64,000 nt of DNA from Stenotrophomonas sp. Ste86 (GCF_024519465.1 NZ_JALJRW010000001.1:304644-368643); one strand, 5' to 3'. Positions 25,322 to 35,301 are shown, counted from the stretch's first letter. Notes: generated by a model from the letters alone, not told the origin. Numbers and translations are program-made.

Positions 25322-26830
25322 GTGATCCATGACGTCATCATCGCCGGGGCCGGCCCGGTCGGCTTGCTGCTGGCCTGCGAACTGCGACTGGGCGGTGTAT
25401 CGGTGCTGGTGCTGGAACGTGCGCCAGACCCCCGCGCTGCCCTCAAGTGTCTGCCCTTTGGCATGCGCGGGTTGTCGGTGCCGAGTATCGAGGCGCTGGA
25501 CCGGCGTGGCCTGCTGGATGCGCTTGCCGCGCTGCAGCCACCGCGCGACCACCCTGCGGCGGCGCACTGGGCCGCGCAGCCACGCCGTCCCGCCGGTCAT
25601 TTCGCGGGTATCCAGTACTACCAGGATCGGGTCGATACCAGCCGCTGGCCCTATCGGCTGCCTGGCGCCGTCGCCACCGCCATGATGGTGGACATGCAGT
25701 CGCTGGAAACCGTGCTGGCCGAACGCGCGGCCGTATTGGGCGTGACGATGCTGCGCGGCGCTGGCGTGGATGCCGTACATGCATCGAGCGAGGGCGTCAC
25801 CGTAAACGTCGGCAACCAGCGTTTCGACGGACGCTGGCTGGTGGGCTGCGATGGCGGGCGCAGCACCGTGCGCAAGGCGACCGGCATCGCCTTTGTCGGC
25901 ACCGAACCGGAGTTCACCGGCTACTCGCTGGACGTGGTGCTGACCGACCCGCCTCTCCTGCCGCCGGGCCGCCATTACACCGCCACCGGCATATACACCT
26001 TTGCCGCACCGGGCACGATTGGCATGGTGGCGTTCGATGGCGGCGCCCACCACCGCCAGCCGCTGACGCGCGAGCATGTGCAGAACGTGCTGCGTCACGT
26101 GTCCTGCACCGATGTCAGCGTGAGCGAGCTGCGCCTGGCCACCACGTGGACCGACCGCGCCTGCCAGGCGGCCACCTACCGCAGCGGCCGCGTACTGCTG
26201 GCCGGCGACGCCGCGCACGTGCATGCGCCGCTCGGTGGACAGGGCCTCAACCTCGGGCTGGGCGATGCGATGAACCTGGGCTGGAAGTTGGCGGCGACGA
26301 TTCGCGGCGATGCCGCCGACGGACTGCTCGACAGCTATACCGGCGAGCGCCATCCGATCGGCGCACAGGTGCTGGACTGGTCGCGCGCGCAGGTGGCGCT
26401 GATGCGGCCCAGCGCGAGTTCGCGCGCGCTGGAGGCGATCCTGCGCGACCTGATCGATACGCGCGATGGCGCGAGCTATTTTGCCGAGCGGGTGTCGGGT
26501 GCCGGGCTACGGCTGGCGCTCGGTGATACGCACCCCCTGGTGGGGCGGAGCGTGCCGGCGTTCGCGTTGCAGGATGGCAGCCGGGTGGACGAGCGGCTTC
26601 GGACCGGCAACGCCCTGCTGCTGGACTTCACGGCGCAGCGGACGCTGCAGGCCATCGGCGATGCCTGGTCGGAACGCATCGACTACCTGGGCACCGCGGC
26701 GGCGGAAACCTTCGGGCTGAGCGCAGTGCTGGTGCGACCCGATGGCGTGGTGGGCTGGGTAAGCGATGCGTCCACAGCCGGCACCGATGTGGAACAGGTG
26801 TTGCGCCGCGTTTGGAAGCAACAGGCGTAG
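25322..26830 (+). CDS. FAD-dependent class A aromatic monooxygenase
   Basis: A 502-residue flavoprotein hydroxylase. The start is GTG 25322 with GAGGAA six bases upstream, which puts the FAD-binding GAGPVGLLLA at residues 9-18. The DG motif (VGCDGGRSTVRKATG) and GD motif (LAGDAAHVHAPLGGQGLNLGLGDA) are intact. The C-terminal about 120 residues form a thioredoxin-like domain as in phenol hydroxylase and rifampicin- or polyketide-type monooxygenases. Expected reaction: NAD(P)H- and O2-dependent hydroxylation of an aromatic ring. Control by the divergent TetR suggests an inducible response to an aromatic or antibiotic compound. Substrate unknown. Confidence 0.88.
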   Translation: MIHDVIIAGAGPVGLLLACELRLGGVSVLVLERAPDPRAALKCLPFGMRGLSVPSIEALDRRGLLDALAALQPPRDHPAAAHWAAQPRRPAGHFAGIQYYQDRVDTSRWPYRLPGAVATAMMVDMQSLETVLAERAAVLGVTMLRGAGVDAVHASSEGVTVNVGNQRFDGRWLVGCDGGRSTVRKATGIAFVGTEPEFTGYSLDVVLTDPPLLPPGRHYTATGIYTFAAPGTIGMVAFDGGAHHRQPLTREHVQNVLRHVSCTDVSVSELRLATTWTDRACQAATYRSGRVLLAGDAAHVHAPLGGQGLNLGLGDAMNLGWKLAATIRGDAADGLLDSYTGERHPIGAQVLDWSRAQVALMRPSASSRALEAILRDLIDTRDGASYFAERVSGAGLRLALGDTHPLVGRSVPAFALQDGSRVDERLRTGNALLLDFTAQRTLQAIGDAWSERIDYLGTAAAETFGLSAVLVRPDGVVGWVSDASTAGTDVEQVLRRVWKQQA

Positions 26831-26863
26831 CGGGGCCCGTTCCGCCTCCGCCGCGCTGGGGAC

Positions 26864-29800
26864 TCACCCTTCCCAGCGCAGGCCCTTGGGGTCGCTGCGG
26901 AAACCAGCAGCGCGCAGCGCCTCGGTGAGCGGATCGCGTGCCACCGGTGCGTCGTTGATCAGGTCGAGGGTGAAACTGGTTCGACGAACGCGGCCGAGCG
27001 CCGTGGCAAGCGCGCTCGATGCCAACGCGAGCGACGCTGCATCTGTCGATGCGTCCGCGTCGAACCACGTCAGCAGCTGACGGCCGCCCTGCGCCAGGTA
27101 CATCTGCAGGCGGCCGCCAACGATGACCACGAGCGCGCCACCACGGCGCACCGGACGTAGCGCGGCCGCATGCGCCGGCCACGGCAGCACGGTGCCGAAC
27201 GGGTTGGCCGGATCCACGACGGACAGCGCAACGGCAACGCTGGGGCGCCCCGCCTGCAGCGCGTCGGCGATGCCGCGCAGCCGGTCCACCGTAGTACGTT
27301 CGGCGAACTGCGCCCCGCCGAGTTTGTCCACGAAGCGGCCGCGCAGCACGCGGCCGGCATCCTCCATGCCTCGATAGACCTGCTGCAACGCGAGGAAACC
27401 GCCGACGATACCCTCGGCGACGGCAGCACCGCGGGTGACGATGCCGTGGCGGTCCAGCAGCCCTTCGGCCAGTGCCACCGCGCGCACGGTGTCGCTGGTG
27501 GCGTCCCGATGCAGCAGTGACCAGCGGCCAGCCAGCGTCGGTGCGGTGAAGGCCGCTGCGGCAGGAAGCAGTCCGCTGGCGGTGATGGCCGGATCGCCCA
27601 TCGGGATGCCGCGGACGCGCGTGCTTCGGCGCGAGGTCCGGACCGCCCGCGGCCGTGGCGGGCGTATCCCGGCCAGGCCGCGCAACGGGGTCCAGATATC
27701 GGTGGTGAGATACCCCATCCAGACCAGCTCCCACAGCGCGGTGTGCAACGCATCGGGACTCAGCGCGCCGACCGCAGGCAGTGTGTTGTCGTCGGCGGTC
27801 AACCGCGCCTGCACGGCGGCGGCGAGCTGGCGCGCGAAGTACGCCCCACCTTCGGCGAGCACCTGCAGGATCGTCTGCTGCAACGGCGAGCGCTCGGCAG
27901 GCGCAGGCACGGCGGGCAACGTCTCGAAGGCGTATTCCTGCAGGTGCAGCGATACCAGCCCGTCGTCCTCGCCCAACCGGCCGTGGCCGGACCAGACCAC
28001 CGTGCCGGTGGCGAGCAGTTCGTCCAGCAGGGCGGGCGTGTAGTCGCGGACACGCGCGGGCAGGATCTGGCTTTCCCAGACCGAGGCGGGTGCAGGAACG
28101 CCGGCCAGCAGTTCGATCACCCGCGCCACGCCATCGATGCCTTCCAGTGCACCGCCGGTAGACGCGGGCGCGACCCGTGCGAGCGGCGCCGCATCGCTTA
28201 CCAGGCCATGCCGTTCCAGCAGCAGCAACGCATACGCGTCACCTGGCACCGGCCGGGTGGCCTCGCGTGCGGCCTGCAACGAGCGCATGCGCAGCCGCCG
28301 CAGCACGTCTTCGCCCACCCACTCGTGGCGGGCCAGCGGCAGCAGGTCGGCCGGCGCATCGGCCGCGGCGTGCCATCGCCGGGCCACGCCGAAGGTGCCT
28401 TTCAGTACGCTGCCCTGCGCCTCCAATCGGTCCAGCGCCGCGTCCGCGACGACCACGCCGAGCCCGAACGCCGCGGCCGCCTCGGCGGTGGTGAAGGGAG
28501 CATGGCGGCGCGCGTAGCGGGCGAGCAGCTCGCCCAGCGGATCCGGCGATGGCTGCAGGAACACCTCCGGCAGCGCGTCGGGTAGCCTCACCCCGAGCGC
28601 ATCGCGCAGGCGCGTGGCATCTTCAATGGCGGCCCAGTGTTCGACGCCGGCCAGCGCGATGCGGATGGCACGCCGTTCGCGTTCAAGCGCCTGCAGGTAA
28701 GCGTCGGCATCGGGGGTGTCATCGCTGAGGCGCGCAGCCACGCCGGCGGCCGACAACGGTCCCAGCTCGCGCAGCAGGTCCGCAACGCCCTCCTTGCCCT
28801 TCGCTCGCCGGCCCGGCGCGCGGCGTTGCAGTTCTTCGCCCACCTGTTGAACCACCGTCGCATCCAGCAGCTCGCCCAGGTCCACCTGCCCCAGCAGATC
28901 GGCAAGCAGACCGCTGTCCAGCGACAGCACCGACGCGCGGCGTTCGGCCAGCGGCACATCGGTACCGTACATGAACTCGGCGACGTAGCCGAACAGCAGG
29001 TTCGCCGCGAACGGCGATGGGACCTCGGTAGTGACCTCGGCCATCTCGATGCCGCCTTCGGCCAGGCGCTGCATCAGCGCGGCCAGGGCATCCAGATCGT
29101 AGACGTCCTGCAGGCACTCGCGCGCGGCCTCGATCAGGATCGGGAAGTCCGGATAGCGCTGCGCGATGGCCAGCAGCTCGCCGGCCCGCAGGCGCTGCTG
29201 CCACAGCGGCGAGCGCCGGCCCGGCGTGCGTCGCGGCAGCAGCAGCGCACGCGCCGCACACTCGCGGAAACGCGCGGCGAACAACGCCGAGCCGCCGACG
29301 GCACGGGCCACCTCACTGCGCAGTTGTACGGGATCGAACAAGAACAGTTCCGCGCCCGGGAGGCGCCCGGTGGAATCGGGGATGCGCGCGATGATGCCGT
29401 CGTCGCTGGCCACCACCGCGGGATCCACGCCCCAGCGCTCGCGGATGCGCCCGGCCAGTGCCAATGCCCACGGATCGTGCACGCGCCGGCCATATGGCGA
29501 ATGCAGCATCACCCGCAAGTCCCCGGATTCATCGCGACATCGTTCCACCACCAAGCGGCGGTCGGTGGGCAGCAGGCCGGTGGCAGCACGCTGTTGCCCG
29601 ACCAGGCCCAGCATGTTGGCGATCGCATTGCTGGCCAGACCGCTGGCCTGCAACCGCGTGAGCAGCGCGGGCGCAATGTCTTTTTCGCCGGCGTTGGCAT
29701 CCAGTGCCCCCAGGAATGCCCCGACCGCCGCGCCCAGTTCCGCTGGCCGTCCCACGCCTTCGCCGCGCCAGAACGGCAGCCGTGCCGAGCGACCCGGCGC

Positions 29801-31639
29801 GGGCGTCACCACCACCTGGTCATGGGTGATCTGTTCGATGCGCCAGGAAGTCGCGCCGAGGGTGATCACGTCGTTGACCCGCGATTCGTGGACCATTTCC
29901 TCGTCCAGCTCGCCGACGCGACGCGAGCCGGCGCGCTCTTCGCCTTCGGGCAGCATCACGCTGAACATGCCACGGTCGGGAATGGTGCCGCCGCTGGTGA
30001 CCGCCAGCTGCTTGGCCCCGGGGCGCGCGCTCAGTTCGCCGGTCTCGCGGTTCCAGACCAGCCGCGGACGGAAGCCGGCGAAGTCGTCGGACGGATAGCG
30101 ACCGGCGAGCATGTCCAGGGTCGCATCGAAGGCGCTGCGCGGCAGCGTGCGGTACGGCGCCGCGCGCCGCACGCTGGCATACCAGGCGTCCACATCCAGC
30201 GTGTCCATGGCAGCGGCGGCGACGGTTTGCTGCGCCAGTACATCCAGCGGATTGCGCGGCGGATCGACCGCTTCGATACGACCGGCCAGCATGCCTTCGA
30301 TGGCCACGGTGGCGTCGATCAGGTCACGCCGCGTGCGCGGATACACCAGGCCGGTGGAAACGCCGCCCACCTGGTGGCTGGCACGCCCGACCCGCTGCAG
30401 GGCGCTGGCCACCGACGGCGGCGCGGCAACCTGGATGACCAGATCGACCAGGCCCATGTCGATGCCCAGCTCCAGACTGGAGGTGGCCACCACGCAGCGC
30501 AGTTCACCGGACTTCAACGCCTGCTCGATGTCACGGCGCTGTTCCTTGGACACCGACCCATGGTGCGAGCGCGCGATCAGCGCATCGGCGCCTGTCGAGC
30601 GGCCGCTGGTGCCGCCGTTGGAGGATGCGTAGTGGGCGGACAGTTGCGCGCCGTCCGCGGCGGTTGGCGGGTCGCGCTGCAAGGCAGGATCGCGCGCCAT
30701 CCGTTCGGCATACAGCTCATTGAGCCGCGCCGTGAGCTTCTCGGCCACGCCGCGCGAGTTGGCGAACACGATGGTGGAGCGCCGTTGCAGGACCTGGTCG
30801 AGGATGCTGGCTTCCACATGCGGCCAGATCGAACCGACCCGGCCGGACGCTTCGTCGCCGGCACGTGCGGGGATGTCGGCCATGTCTTCGACCGGCACCA
30901 CGATGCGCACGTCCAGCTGGCGGGTCGAGGGAGGATTCACCACGGTGACGGGGCGATCACCGCCGAGGAAGTCGGCGACCTGCTCCACCGGCCGCACGGT
31001 GGCCGACAGCCCGATACGCTGCGCCGCTTCCGGCAGAAGCGCGTCCAGGCGTTCCAGGCTCAGGGCCAGGTGGGTGCCGCGCTTGGTGCCCGCCACCGCG
31101 TGGATTTCATCGATGATCACGGTATGCACGGTGCGCAGCGTTTCCCGCGCCTTGGAGGTCAGCATCAGGAACAGCGATTCCGGCGTGGTGATCAGGATGT
31201 CCGGAGGACGACGCACGAGTCTGGCGCGGTCGGCGGCCGGGGTGTCGCCGCTGCGGATGCCGACCGAAAGCGTCAGCGCCGGATCGCCGCGCCGCTCGCG
31301 TTCGGCATTGACGCCCAGCAGGGGAATCTGCAGGTTGCGCTGCACGTCGGCGCCCAGCGCCTTGATCGGCGAGATATACAGCACGCGCGTTCCGGCGGGT
31401 GCGTCGTCGGGTGTGTGTTGGCGCTCACCGAACAGCTGGTCGATGGCGTGCAGGAAGGCCGCCAGTGTCTTGCCCGACCCGGTTGGCGCGATCACCAGTG
31501 TATGCGCGCCCGCGCCGATCGCCGCCCATGCATGCGTCTGCACCGGCGTGGGCGCGTCGAACGCGGCGGCGAACCAGGCGCGCGTGGCAGGCGCGAACGC
31601 ATCCAGTGAGCGCGCTGCAGGTGGCGGAGAGCTGGGCAT
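26864..31639 (-). CDS. lhr: Lhr, large ATP-dependent superfamily 2 helicase
   Basis: A 1591-residue helicase, close to the length of full-size Lhr of gammaproteobacteria. Motif I is APTGSGKTLAAFL, motif II is DEIH (IIDEIHAVAGTKRG), then SATVRP; the second RecA domain has ATSSLELGIDMG and QRVGRASH. A winged-helix and Lhr-core domain follow, then a long C-terminal region typical of the full-length family. Start ATG 31639 (MPSSPPPAARSLDAF). Lhr unwinds DNA:RNA hybrids and is linked to repair. It lies 96 bases after the exonuclease gene on the same strand. Confidence 0.93.
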   Translation of the reverse strand: MPSSPPPAARSLDAFAPATRAWFAAAFDAPTPVQTHAWAAIGAGAHTLVIAPTGSGKTLAAFLHAIDQLFGERQHTPDDAPAGTRVLYISPIKALGADVQRNLQIPLLGVNAERERRGDPALTLSVGIRSGDTPAADRARLVRRPPDILITTPESLFLMLTSKARETLRTVHTVIIDEIHAVAGTKRGTHLALSLERLDALLPEAAQRIGLSATVRPVEQVADFLGGDRPVTVVNPPSTRQLDVRIVVPVEDMADIPARAGDEASGRVGSIWPHVEASILDQVLQRRSTIVFANSRGVAEKLTARLNELYAERMARDPALQRDPPTAADGAQLSAHYASSNGGTSGRSTGADALIARSHHGSVSKEQRRDIEQALKSGELRCVVATSSLELGIDMGLVDLVIQVAAPPSVASALQRVGRASHQVGGVSTGLVYPRTRRDLIDATVAIEGMLAGRIEAVDPPRNPLDVLAQQTVAAAAMDTLDVDAWYASVRRAAPYRTLPRSAFDATLDMLAGRYPSDDFAGFRPRLVWNRETGELSARPGAKQLAVTSGGTIPDRGMFSVMLPEGEERAGSRRVGELDEEMVHESRVNDVITLGATSWRIEQITHDQVVVTPAPGRSARLPFWRGEGVGRPAELGAAVGAFLGALDANAGEKDIAPALLTRLQASGLASNAIANMLGLVGQQRAATGLLPTDRRLVVERCRDESGDLRVMLHSPYGRRVHDPWALALAGRIRERWGVDPAVVASDDGIIARIPDSTGRLPGAELFLFDPVQLRSEVARAVGGSALFAARFRECAARALLLPRRTPGRRSPLWQQRLRAGELLAIAQRYPDFPILIEAARECLQDVYDLDALAALMQRLAEGGIEMAEVTTEVPSPFAANLLFGYVAEFMYGTDVPLAERRASVLSLDSGLLADLLGQVDLGELLDATVVQQVGEELQRRAPGRRAKGKEGVADLLRELGPLSAAGVAARLSDDTPDADAYLQALERERRAIRIALAGVEHWAAIEDATRLRDALGVRLPDALPEVFLQPSPDPLGELLARYARRHAPFTTAEAAAAFGLGVVVADAALDRLEAQGSVLKGTFGVARRWHAAADAPADLLPLARHEWVGEDVLRRLRMRSLQAAREATRPVPGDAYALLLLERHGLVSDAAPLARVAPASTGGALEGIDGVARVIELLAGVPAPASVWESQILPARVRDYTPALLDELLATGTVVWSGHGRLGEDDGLVSLHLQEYAFETLPAVPAPAERSPLQQTILQVLAEGGAYFARQLAAAVQARLTADDNTLPAVGALSPDALHTALWELVWMGYLTTDIWTPLRGLAGIRPPRPRAVRTSRRSTRVRGIPMGDPAITASGLLPAAAAFTAPTLAGRWSLLHRDATSDTVRAVALAEGLLDRHGIVTRGAAVAEGIVGGFLALQQVYRGMEDAGRVLRGRFVDKLGGAQFAERTTVDRLRGIADALQAGRPSVAVALSVVDPANPFGTVLPWPAHAAALRPVRRGGALVVIVGGRLQMYLAQGGRQLLTWFDADASTDAASLALASSALATALGRVRRTSFTLDLINDAPVARDPLTEALRAAGFRSDPKGLRWEG

Positions 31640-31735
31640 GATGCCTACTGTAACCACCCGCGCGCGCACAGCGCTGCATCGGCGAAACGACAGCGCGTCA
31701 GGTTCATCGCCGCCTGCACCGCAGCATCCGCTGCG

Positions 31736-32530
31736 TCATGGCGCCTTGACCACCACCCAGGTGGGCGCGTGGTCGCTGGCCTTGTCCTGCAGCCGCACCC
31801 AGCGGTCCACCCCCGCGTCCTGCAGGTGGGCGGCAAGGACAGCGTTGAGCAGCACGTGGTCGATGCGCAGCCCGCGATCGCGCTCGGCATGCTGGCGAAA
31901 GTAATCCCAGAATGTGTAGATGCGTTCGTCGGGATGACAGTGGCGCAACGCGTCGGTCCAGCCCTGGGCCAGCAGCCGCTCGAAGGCGGCGCGGGATTCC
32001 GGCTGGATCAACGCATCCTTGCGCCAGGATTTGGGGTCGTACACGTCGTCATCGGTGGGGATGACGTTGAAGTCGCCCAGAATCGCCACCGGGTGCGGCA
32101 GTGCGACCAGGGTGCTGGCATGTTTGATCAGTCGCTCCATCCAGCGCAGCTTGTAGTCGAATTTCGGCCCGGGCTGCGGATTGCCGTTGGGCAGGTAGAT
32201 GCCGGCAACCACGATGCCGTGCACGGCAGCCTCGATGTAGCGGCTCTGCGTGTCGGCCGGTTCGCCCGGCAGGCGACGCCGGCTCTCCACCGGGGTCACG
32301 CCCCGGCCCAACAGCGCGACCCCGTTCCAGCGGCTTTCGCCCAGCCAGATCGCGCCGTAGCCGGCCGCCTCCAGTTGGGCAGCGGGAAATGCGCTGTCCA
32401 CCGCCTTGAGTTCCTGCAGCGCGACCACGTCCGGCGCCTCCCGTTCCAGCCATGCCAGCAACTGTGGCAACCGGTTGCCGATCCCATTGACGTTGTAGGT
32501 GGCCAGTTTGAGTGTCTTTCTGCGCGGCAT
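31736..32530 (-). CDS. exonuclease III family AP endonuclease (XthA-like)
   Basis: A 264-residue EEP-fold nuclease. ATG 32530 is used because GGAG lies six bases before it (GTG 32533 is adjacent). Catalytic motifs: YNVNGIGNR, LQELKA (Glu), YLPNGNP, GDFNVIP (Asp/Asn), RIDHVLL and SDHAP (Asp/His). Expected to cut at abasic sites. It is divergent from an SRAP-family gene, another abasic-site family, suggesting a shared theme. Confidence 0.92.
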   Translation of the reverse strand: MPRRKTLKLATYNVNGIGNRLPQLLAWLEREAPDVVALQELKAVDSAFPAAQLEAAGYGAIWLGESRWNGVALLGRGVTPVESRRRLPGEPADTQSRYIEAAVHGIVVAGIYLPNGNPQPGPKFDYKLRWMERLIKHASTLVALPHPVAILGDFNVIPTDDDVYDPKSWRKDALIQPESRAAFERLLAQGWTDALRHCHPDERIYTFWDYFRQHAERDRGLRIDHVLLNAVLAAHLQDAGVDRWVRLQDKASDHAPTWVVVKAP

Positions 32531-32629
32531 CACGGGCTCCTGTCGGCCATGCCGTGATTAGACGCCCGGCCACGTCAGCGGCGCGTCACACTGACCGGCG
32601 GCTCACAACGGCCGCCGTACCCTTTGGGC

Positions 32630-33373
32630 ATGCGCCGCTTCGCCCAAGCCATTGCCGATGCCGATTCCCTGCCCCGCGGCCTTCCGGGCTCGCTGGCCAC
32701 GGCGCTGGCCGACGCACCGGACCGCTACAACATCGGCAAGAACGACGTGGCCACGGTCATCGCGCGTGATGGCGATGGCAGCATCGTCCCGGCCGACATG
32801 CGCTGGGGACTGATCCCGCGCTGGTCCAAGGAACCGGCCACGCCCTACACCACCGTGACCGCGCGACTGGACCGCGCCGCCAGGAGCCGCATCTTCGCCC
32901 AGGCCTGGCAGCAGCGGCCGTGCGTGATCGCCATGACCGGCTATTACAAGTGGGATCGCCAGCGCAAACCGCCGTGGCCGATGTTCGTGCAGCGCACGGA
33001 CGGGCTGGCACTGCTGGCCGCGGGGATGTGGGAGCACTGGGAACACCCCGATGGCGACCAGATCGACAGCTTCACCGTGCTGACCGCGCCCAATACCGCC
33101 ATCCCCGCACCGCTGACGCCGGACGGCCCGGTATTCATGGCCGGAAGAGTGGCCATGGATTGGCTGGCCGGCGCGCTGCCGACGGCGGCGGCGCTGCGCG
33201 CACGCTCCACCACGCCGCCACTGGAAGCCTATCCGGTGAGCCGCGCGTTCCGCGATCCCGGTCGCGACGACTACACGCTGCTGGAACCGGTCGACCCTGA
33301 CGCGGATGCGGCCGACAAGGGGTCCAGCGCGTGGGACGGCGATGCACTGGATGAGGACGATCTGGAGGAATGA
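32630..33373 (+). CDS. SRAP (YedK/HMCES) family protein lacking the catalytic residues
   Basis: A 247-residue protein with the SRAP fold order: PDRYNIGKND, MRWGLIPRWSKE, RPCVIAMTGYYKW and FTVLTAPNTAI. Canonical SRAP proteins begin Met-Cys-Gly-Arg, and Cys2 forms a covalent link with abasic sites. Here the N-terminus is MRRFAQAI, with no Cys at 2 and none in the alternative TTG start (32624). The usual NARSET-type motif is TARLDR, the Glu of GFYEW is Lys (GYYKW), and the HxRMP motif is absent (GPVFMAGRV). It is therefore probably not an abasic-site crosslinker, though it may still bind DNA. The C-terminus is acidic. Confidence 0.85.
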   Translation: MRRFAQAIADADSLPRGLPGSLATALADAPDRYNIGKNDVATVIARDGDGSIVPADMRWGLIPRWSKEPATPYTTVTARLDRAARSRIFAQAWQQRPCVIAMTGYYKWDRQRKPPWPMFVQRTDGLALLAAGMWEHWEHPDGDQIDSFTVLTAPNTAIPAPLTPDGPVFMAGRVAMDWLAGALPTAAALRARSTTPPLEAYPVSRAFRDPGRDDYTLLEPVDPDADAADKGSSAWDGDALDEDDLEE

Positions 33374-33464
33374 CCCACGGGGATGTCAACGAAACCGTAG
33401 TGCCAGTTGGCATCGCGTTGACACGCAAAGGAAGACGATCAACTGCCCAACCGATCCAAATGTC

Positions 33465-33875
33465 ATGAACGGCAGTCCGAAATCCCCCGCATCCCGCAGC
33501 CTCATCCTGGTAGTGGAAGATGAGGCCCAGCTGTCCAAGCTGTTCGTCGAAGTGCTCACCGAAGCCGGTTATGAAGTGGTGCCGGCCGACTCGGTGACCG
33601 ATGCCCTCAGCACGTTGTCCTACCAGCATTTCGATGCCGCAGTGCTGGATATCGAACTGCGCGATGGTCCGGTCTTCCCGGTCGCCGACAAACTCGCCGC
33701 GCTGGGCACTCCCTTCCTGTTCGCCTCGGCGGTCTATTTCCAGATGGTGCCCAAGCAGCATCAGGGCACGCCGTTCGTCGGCAAGCCGTTCAACATCGAG
33801 GAACTGGTGGCGCGGGTTGAAGACGCCGTGCAACGCGGGCGCAGTGGGCCGCCGTTCGGCAAGGCGGCGGAGTAG
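33465..33875 (+). CDS. single-domain response regulator
   Basis: A 136-residue receiver domain with no output domain. The acidic pair is in VVEDEAQ (about 18-20), the phospho-acceptor is Asp62 in VLDIELRDG, Ser88 takes the Thr/Ser position and Lys107 is in GKPF. It may relay or compete for phosphate, or act on partner proteins directly. No kinase is adjacent; two kinases lie about 3 kb away. AAAGGAAG lies too far upstream of ATG 33465 to be an ideal ribosome site. Confidence 0.85.
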   Translation: MNGSPKSPASRSLILVVEDEAQLSKLFVEVLTEAGYEVVPADSVTDALSTLSYQHFDAAVLDIELRDGPVFPVADKLAALGTPFLFASAVYFQMVPKQHQGTPFVGKPFNIEELVARVEDAVQRGRSGPPFGKAAE

Positions 33876-33910
33876 ACCCAGCAAGGCCTGCTTTCAGCGC
33901 GGCCCTCTGC

Positions 33911-34582
33911 TCAGTGGCCCAGCCGGTTGATGTCCGCACACTCCACCACTGCCGGCGGATGCGGCATCCGTGCCAGTTCGATCATCGCGCGCCCGAGGGT
34001 AGCGTTGCTGGTCATCAGCGACGGCGTGACCTGCGCGGCCAGCTTCATCAGCGGCCCGCCAAAGCGATACAGCGGCTTGAGCATCCCGTGACGCGTGCCG
34101 GTGCCGGCCACGGGGCGCACGCCGCCTGGACGCAGCATCACGGTGCGGATCGGCAGGCTGGCCAGTGCCCGCTCGGTTTCACCCTTGATCCGCAGCGGCA
34201 TGAAGACACTGTCCGGATTGGCGTGGGCCCCGGAGACGTAGAAGAAACGGCCCTGCGGATTGGCCGCCGCCCACGCCCGGGCCACGGCCAAGGTCGCCTC
34301 CAGGGTGACCGCGCGGTACTCCGGCTCGGGCGTGCCGATCGGCGGCGCGCCGGCACAGTAGAAACAGGCATCGAAGCCGGCGAGCTGATCGCCGATGGCG
34401 TCGGCGTGGAGGAAATCAGGCAGCACGATTTCTTCCACGCCGTCCGCCACCGCACCGCTGCGGCGGACCAACGCCGTCACGCGCTGGACATCCGCTGCGG
34501 CCAGGCAGGCGCGCAGCACGCCTTGCCCGACCAGTCCGCTGGCACCGGTCATCAGAACATCAAGGCGGGAGGTGGCGGGCAT
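33911..34582 (-). CDS. NAD(P)-binding Rossmann-fold oxidoreductase (atypical SDR)
   Basis: A 223-residue protein. The nucleotide motif TGASGLVGQGV is at about 12-22, CFYCAGAPP follows, and FFYVSGAHANPDS takes the place of the SDR active-site segment. It resembles NmrA/YbjT-like or HTATIP2-like proteins. Start ATG 34582 has AAGGA about seven bases upstream. It lies 26 bases after chrR and is probably in the same sigma-factor operon, suggesting a redox or photo-oxidative stress role. Confidence 0.8.
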   Translation of the reverse strand: MPATSRLDVLMTGASGLVGQGVLRACLAAADVQRVTALVRRSGAVADGVEEIVLPDFLHADAIGDQLAGFDACFYCAGAPPIGTPEPEYRAVTLEATLAVARAWAAANPQGRFFYVSGAHANPDSVFMPLRIKGETERALASLPIRTVMLRPGGVRPVAGTGTRHGMLKPLYRFGGPLMKLAAQVTPSLMTSNATLGRAMIELARMPHPPAVVECADINRLGH

Positions 34583-34608
34583 GGGGGGATCCTTGGCAAG
34601 GCTGAACG

Positions 34609-35301
34609 CTAGAGTTTCACGAAACGCTGCATGCTGCGCGCCAACCAGCCGCTGAAACGCAGCGGCGCATCCAGCGCCGACACGCAGATGCACGGCGCAC
34701 CCGGTGCTGTCACCGGCTGATGCTCGACGTCTTCATCCAGGTCGGCCATGTCCCCTGGGCCGAAGATGCCCAATGCGTCGTTGTAGGCGCCGCGCAGGAT
34801 CTGGGTAAGCTCGCTCTGGCCGTGGCTGTGCATCGGCAGGCACTTGCCCGGGGCGATGCGCAGCATGATCAACGACGGCATGTCGGCGGCGCGGATGCAG
34901 TGCACGCCGGGCGCGATCCAGCGCCAGCGCACGTCGCGCAGCGAGGGACCGAAATACGGATGCAGGGAGACCGGGAGCGCATCGGGATGGGCCTGCGCGG
35001 AACCACGTGGCGGTGCCGACGCGGTCGGCGGACGCAGTTCGCGCACCGGATCGTCCGGCACATCCTCGCTGTCCAGCTGCGCCAGCATCGCCTCGCGCAA
35101 TGCCGCCTGGCGCGCGCTGGGCGATGCCGGTTGGGTCTGGTCCAGCAAGGCCGCGCCGATGGCCTCGGCGTCACGCAACACGTGCCGGCAATGCGCGCAG
35201 CTTTCCAGGTGCGTGCTGGCCACGACACTGAGCGCGGTCGGCAAGGCGCCGGCGGCGTAGCTCATCAACGTCGATTCATGCAGGTGGTGGCGGGGATTCA
35301 T
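34609..35301 (-). CDS. chrR: ChrR-type zinc anti-sigma factor with cupin domain
   Basis: A 230-residue protein. The N-terminal zinc anti-sigma domain has His6, His31, Cys35 and Cys38 at exactly the positions known for ChrR of Rhodobacter sphaeroides. The C-terminal cupin domain keeps metal-site residues His158, His160 and Glu164 (MHSHGQSE). In the known system ChrR holds its sigma factor inactive until singlet oxygen or organic peroxides act on the cupin domain. Its ATG overlaps the sigma-factor stop by four bases, ensuring paired synthesis. Confidence 0.9.
   Translation of the reverse strand: MNPRHHLHESTLMSYAAGALPTALSVVASTHLESCAHCRHVLRDAEAIGAALLDQTQPASPSARQAALREAMLAQLDSEDVPDDPVRELRPPTASAPPRGSAQAHPDALPVSLHPYFGPSLRDVRWRWIAPGVHCIRAADMPSLIMLRIAPGKCLPMHSHGQSELTQILRGAYNDALGIFGPGDMADLDEDVEHQPVTAPGAPCICVSALDAPLRFSGWLARSMQRFVKL

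Noticed and set aside
28637-31609. Open frame of 990 codons on the plus strand
   Set aside because: It is antisense to lhr, whose helicase motifs are clear. Long antisense frames are common in high-GC genes, and its translation is His/Gln/Arg-rich with no domain.
32608-32640. An upstream start giving the SRAP protein a Cys2
   Set aside because: No in-frame start followed by a Cys codon is visible near 32624-32630.
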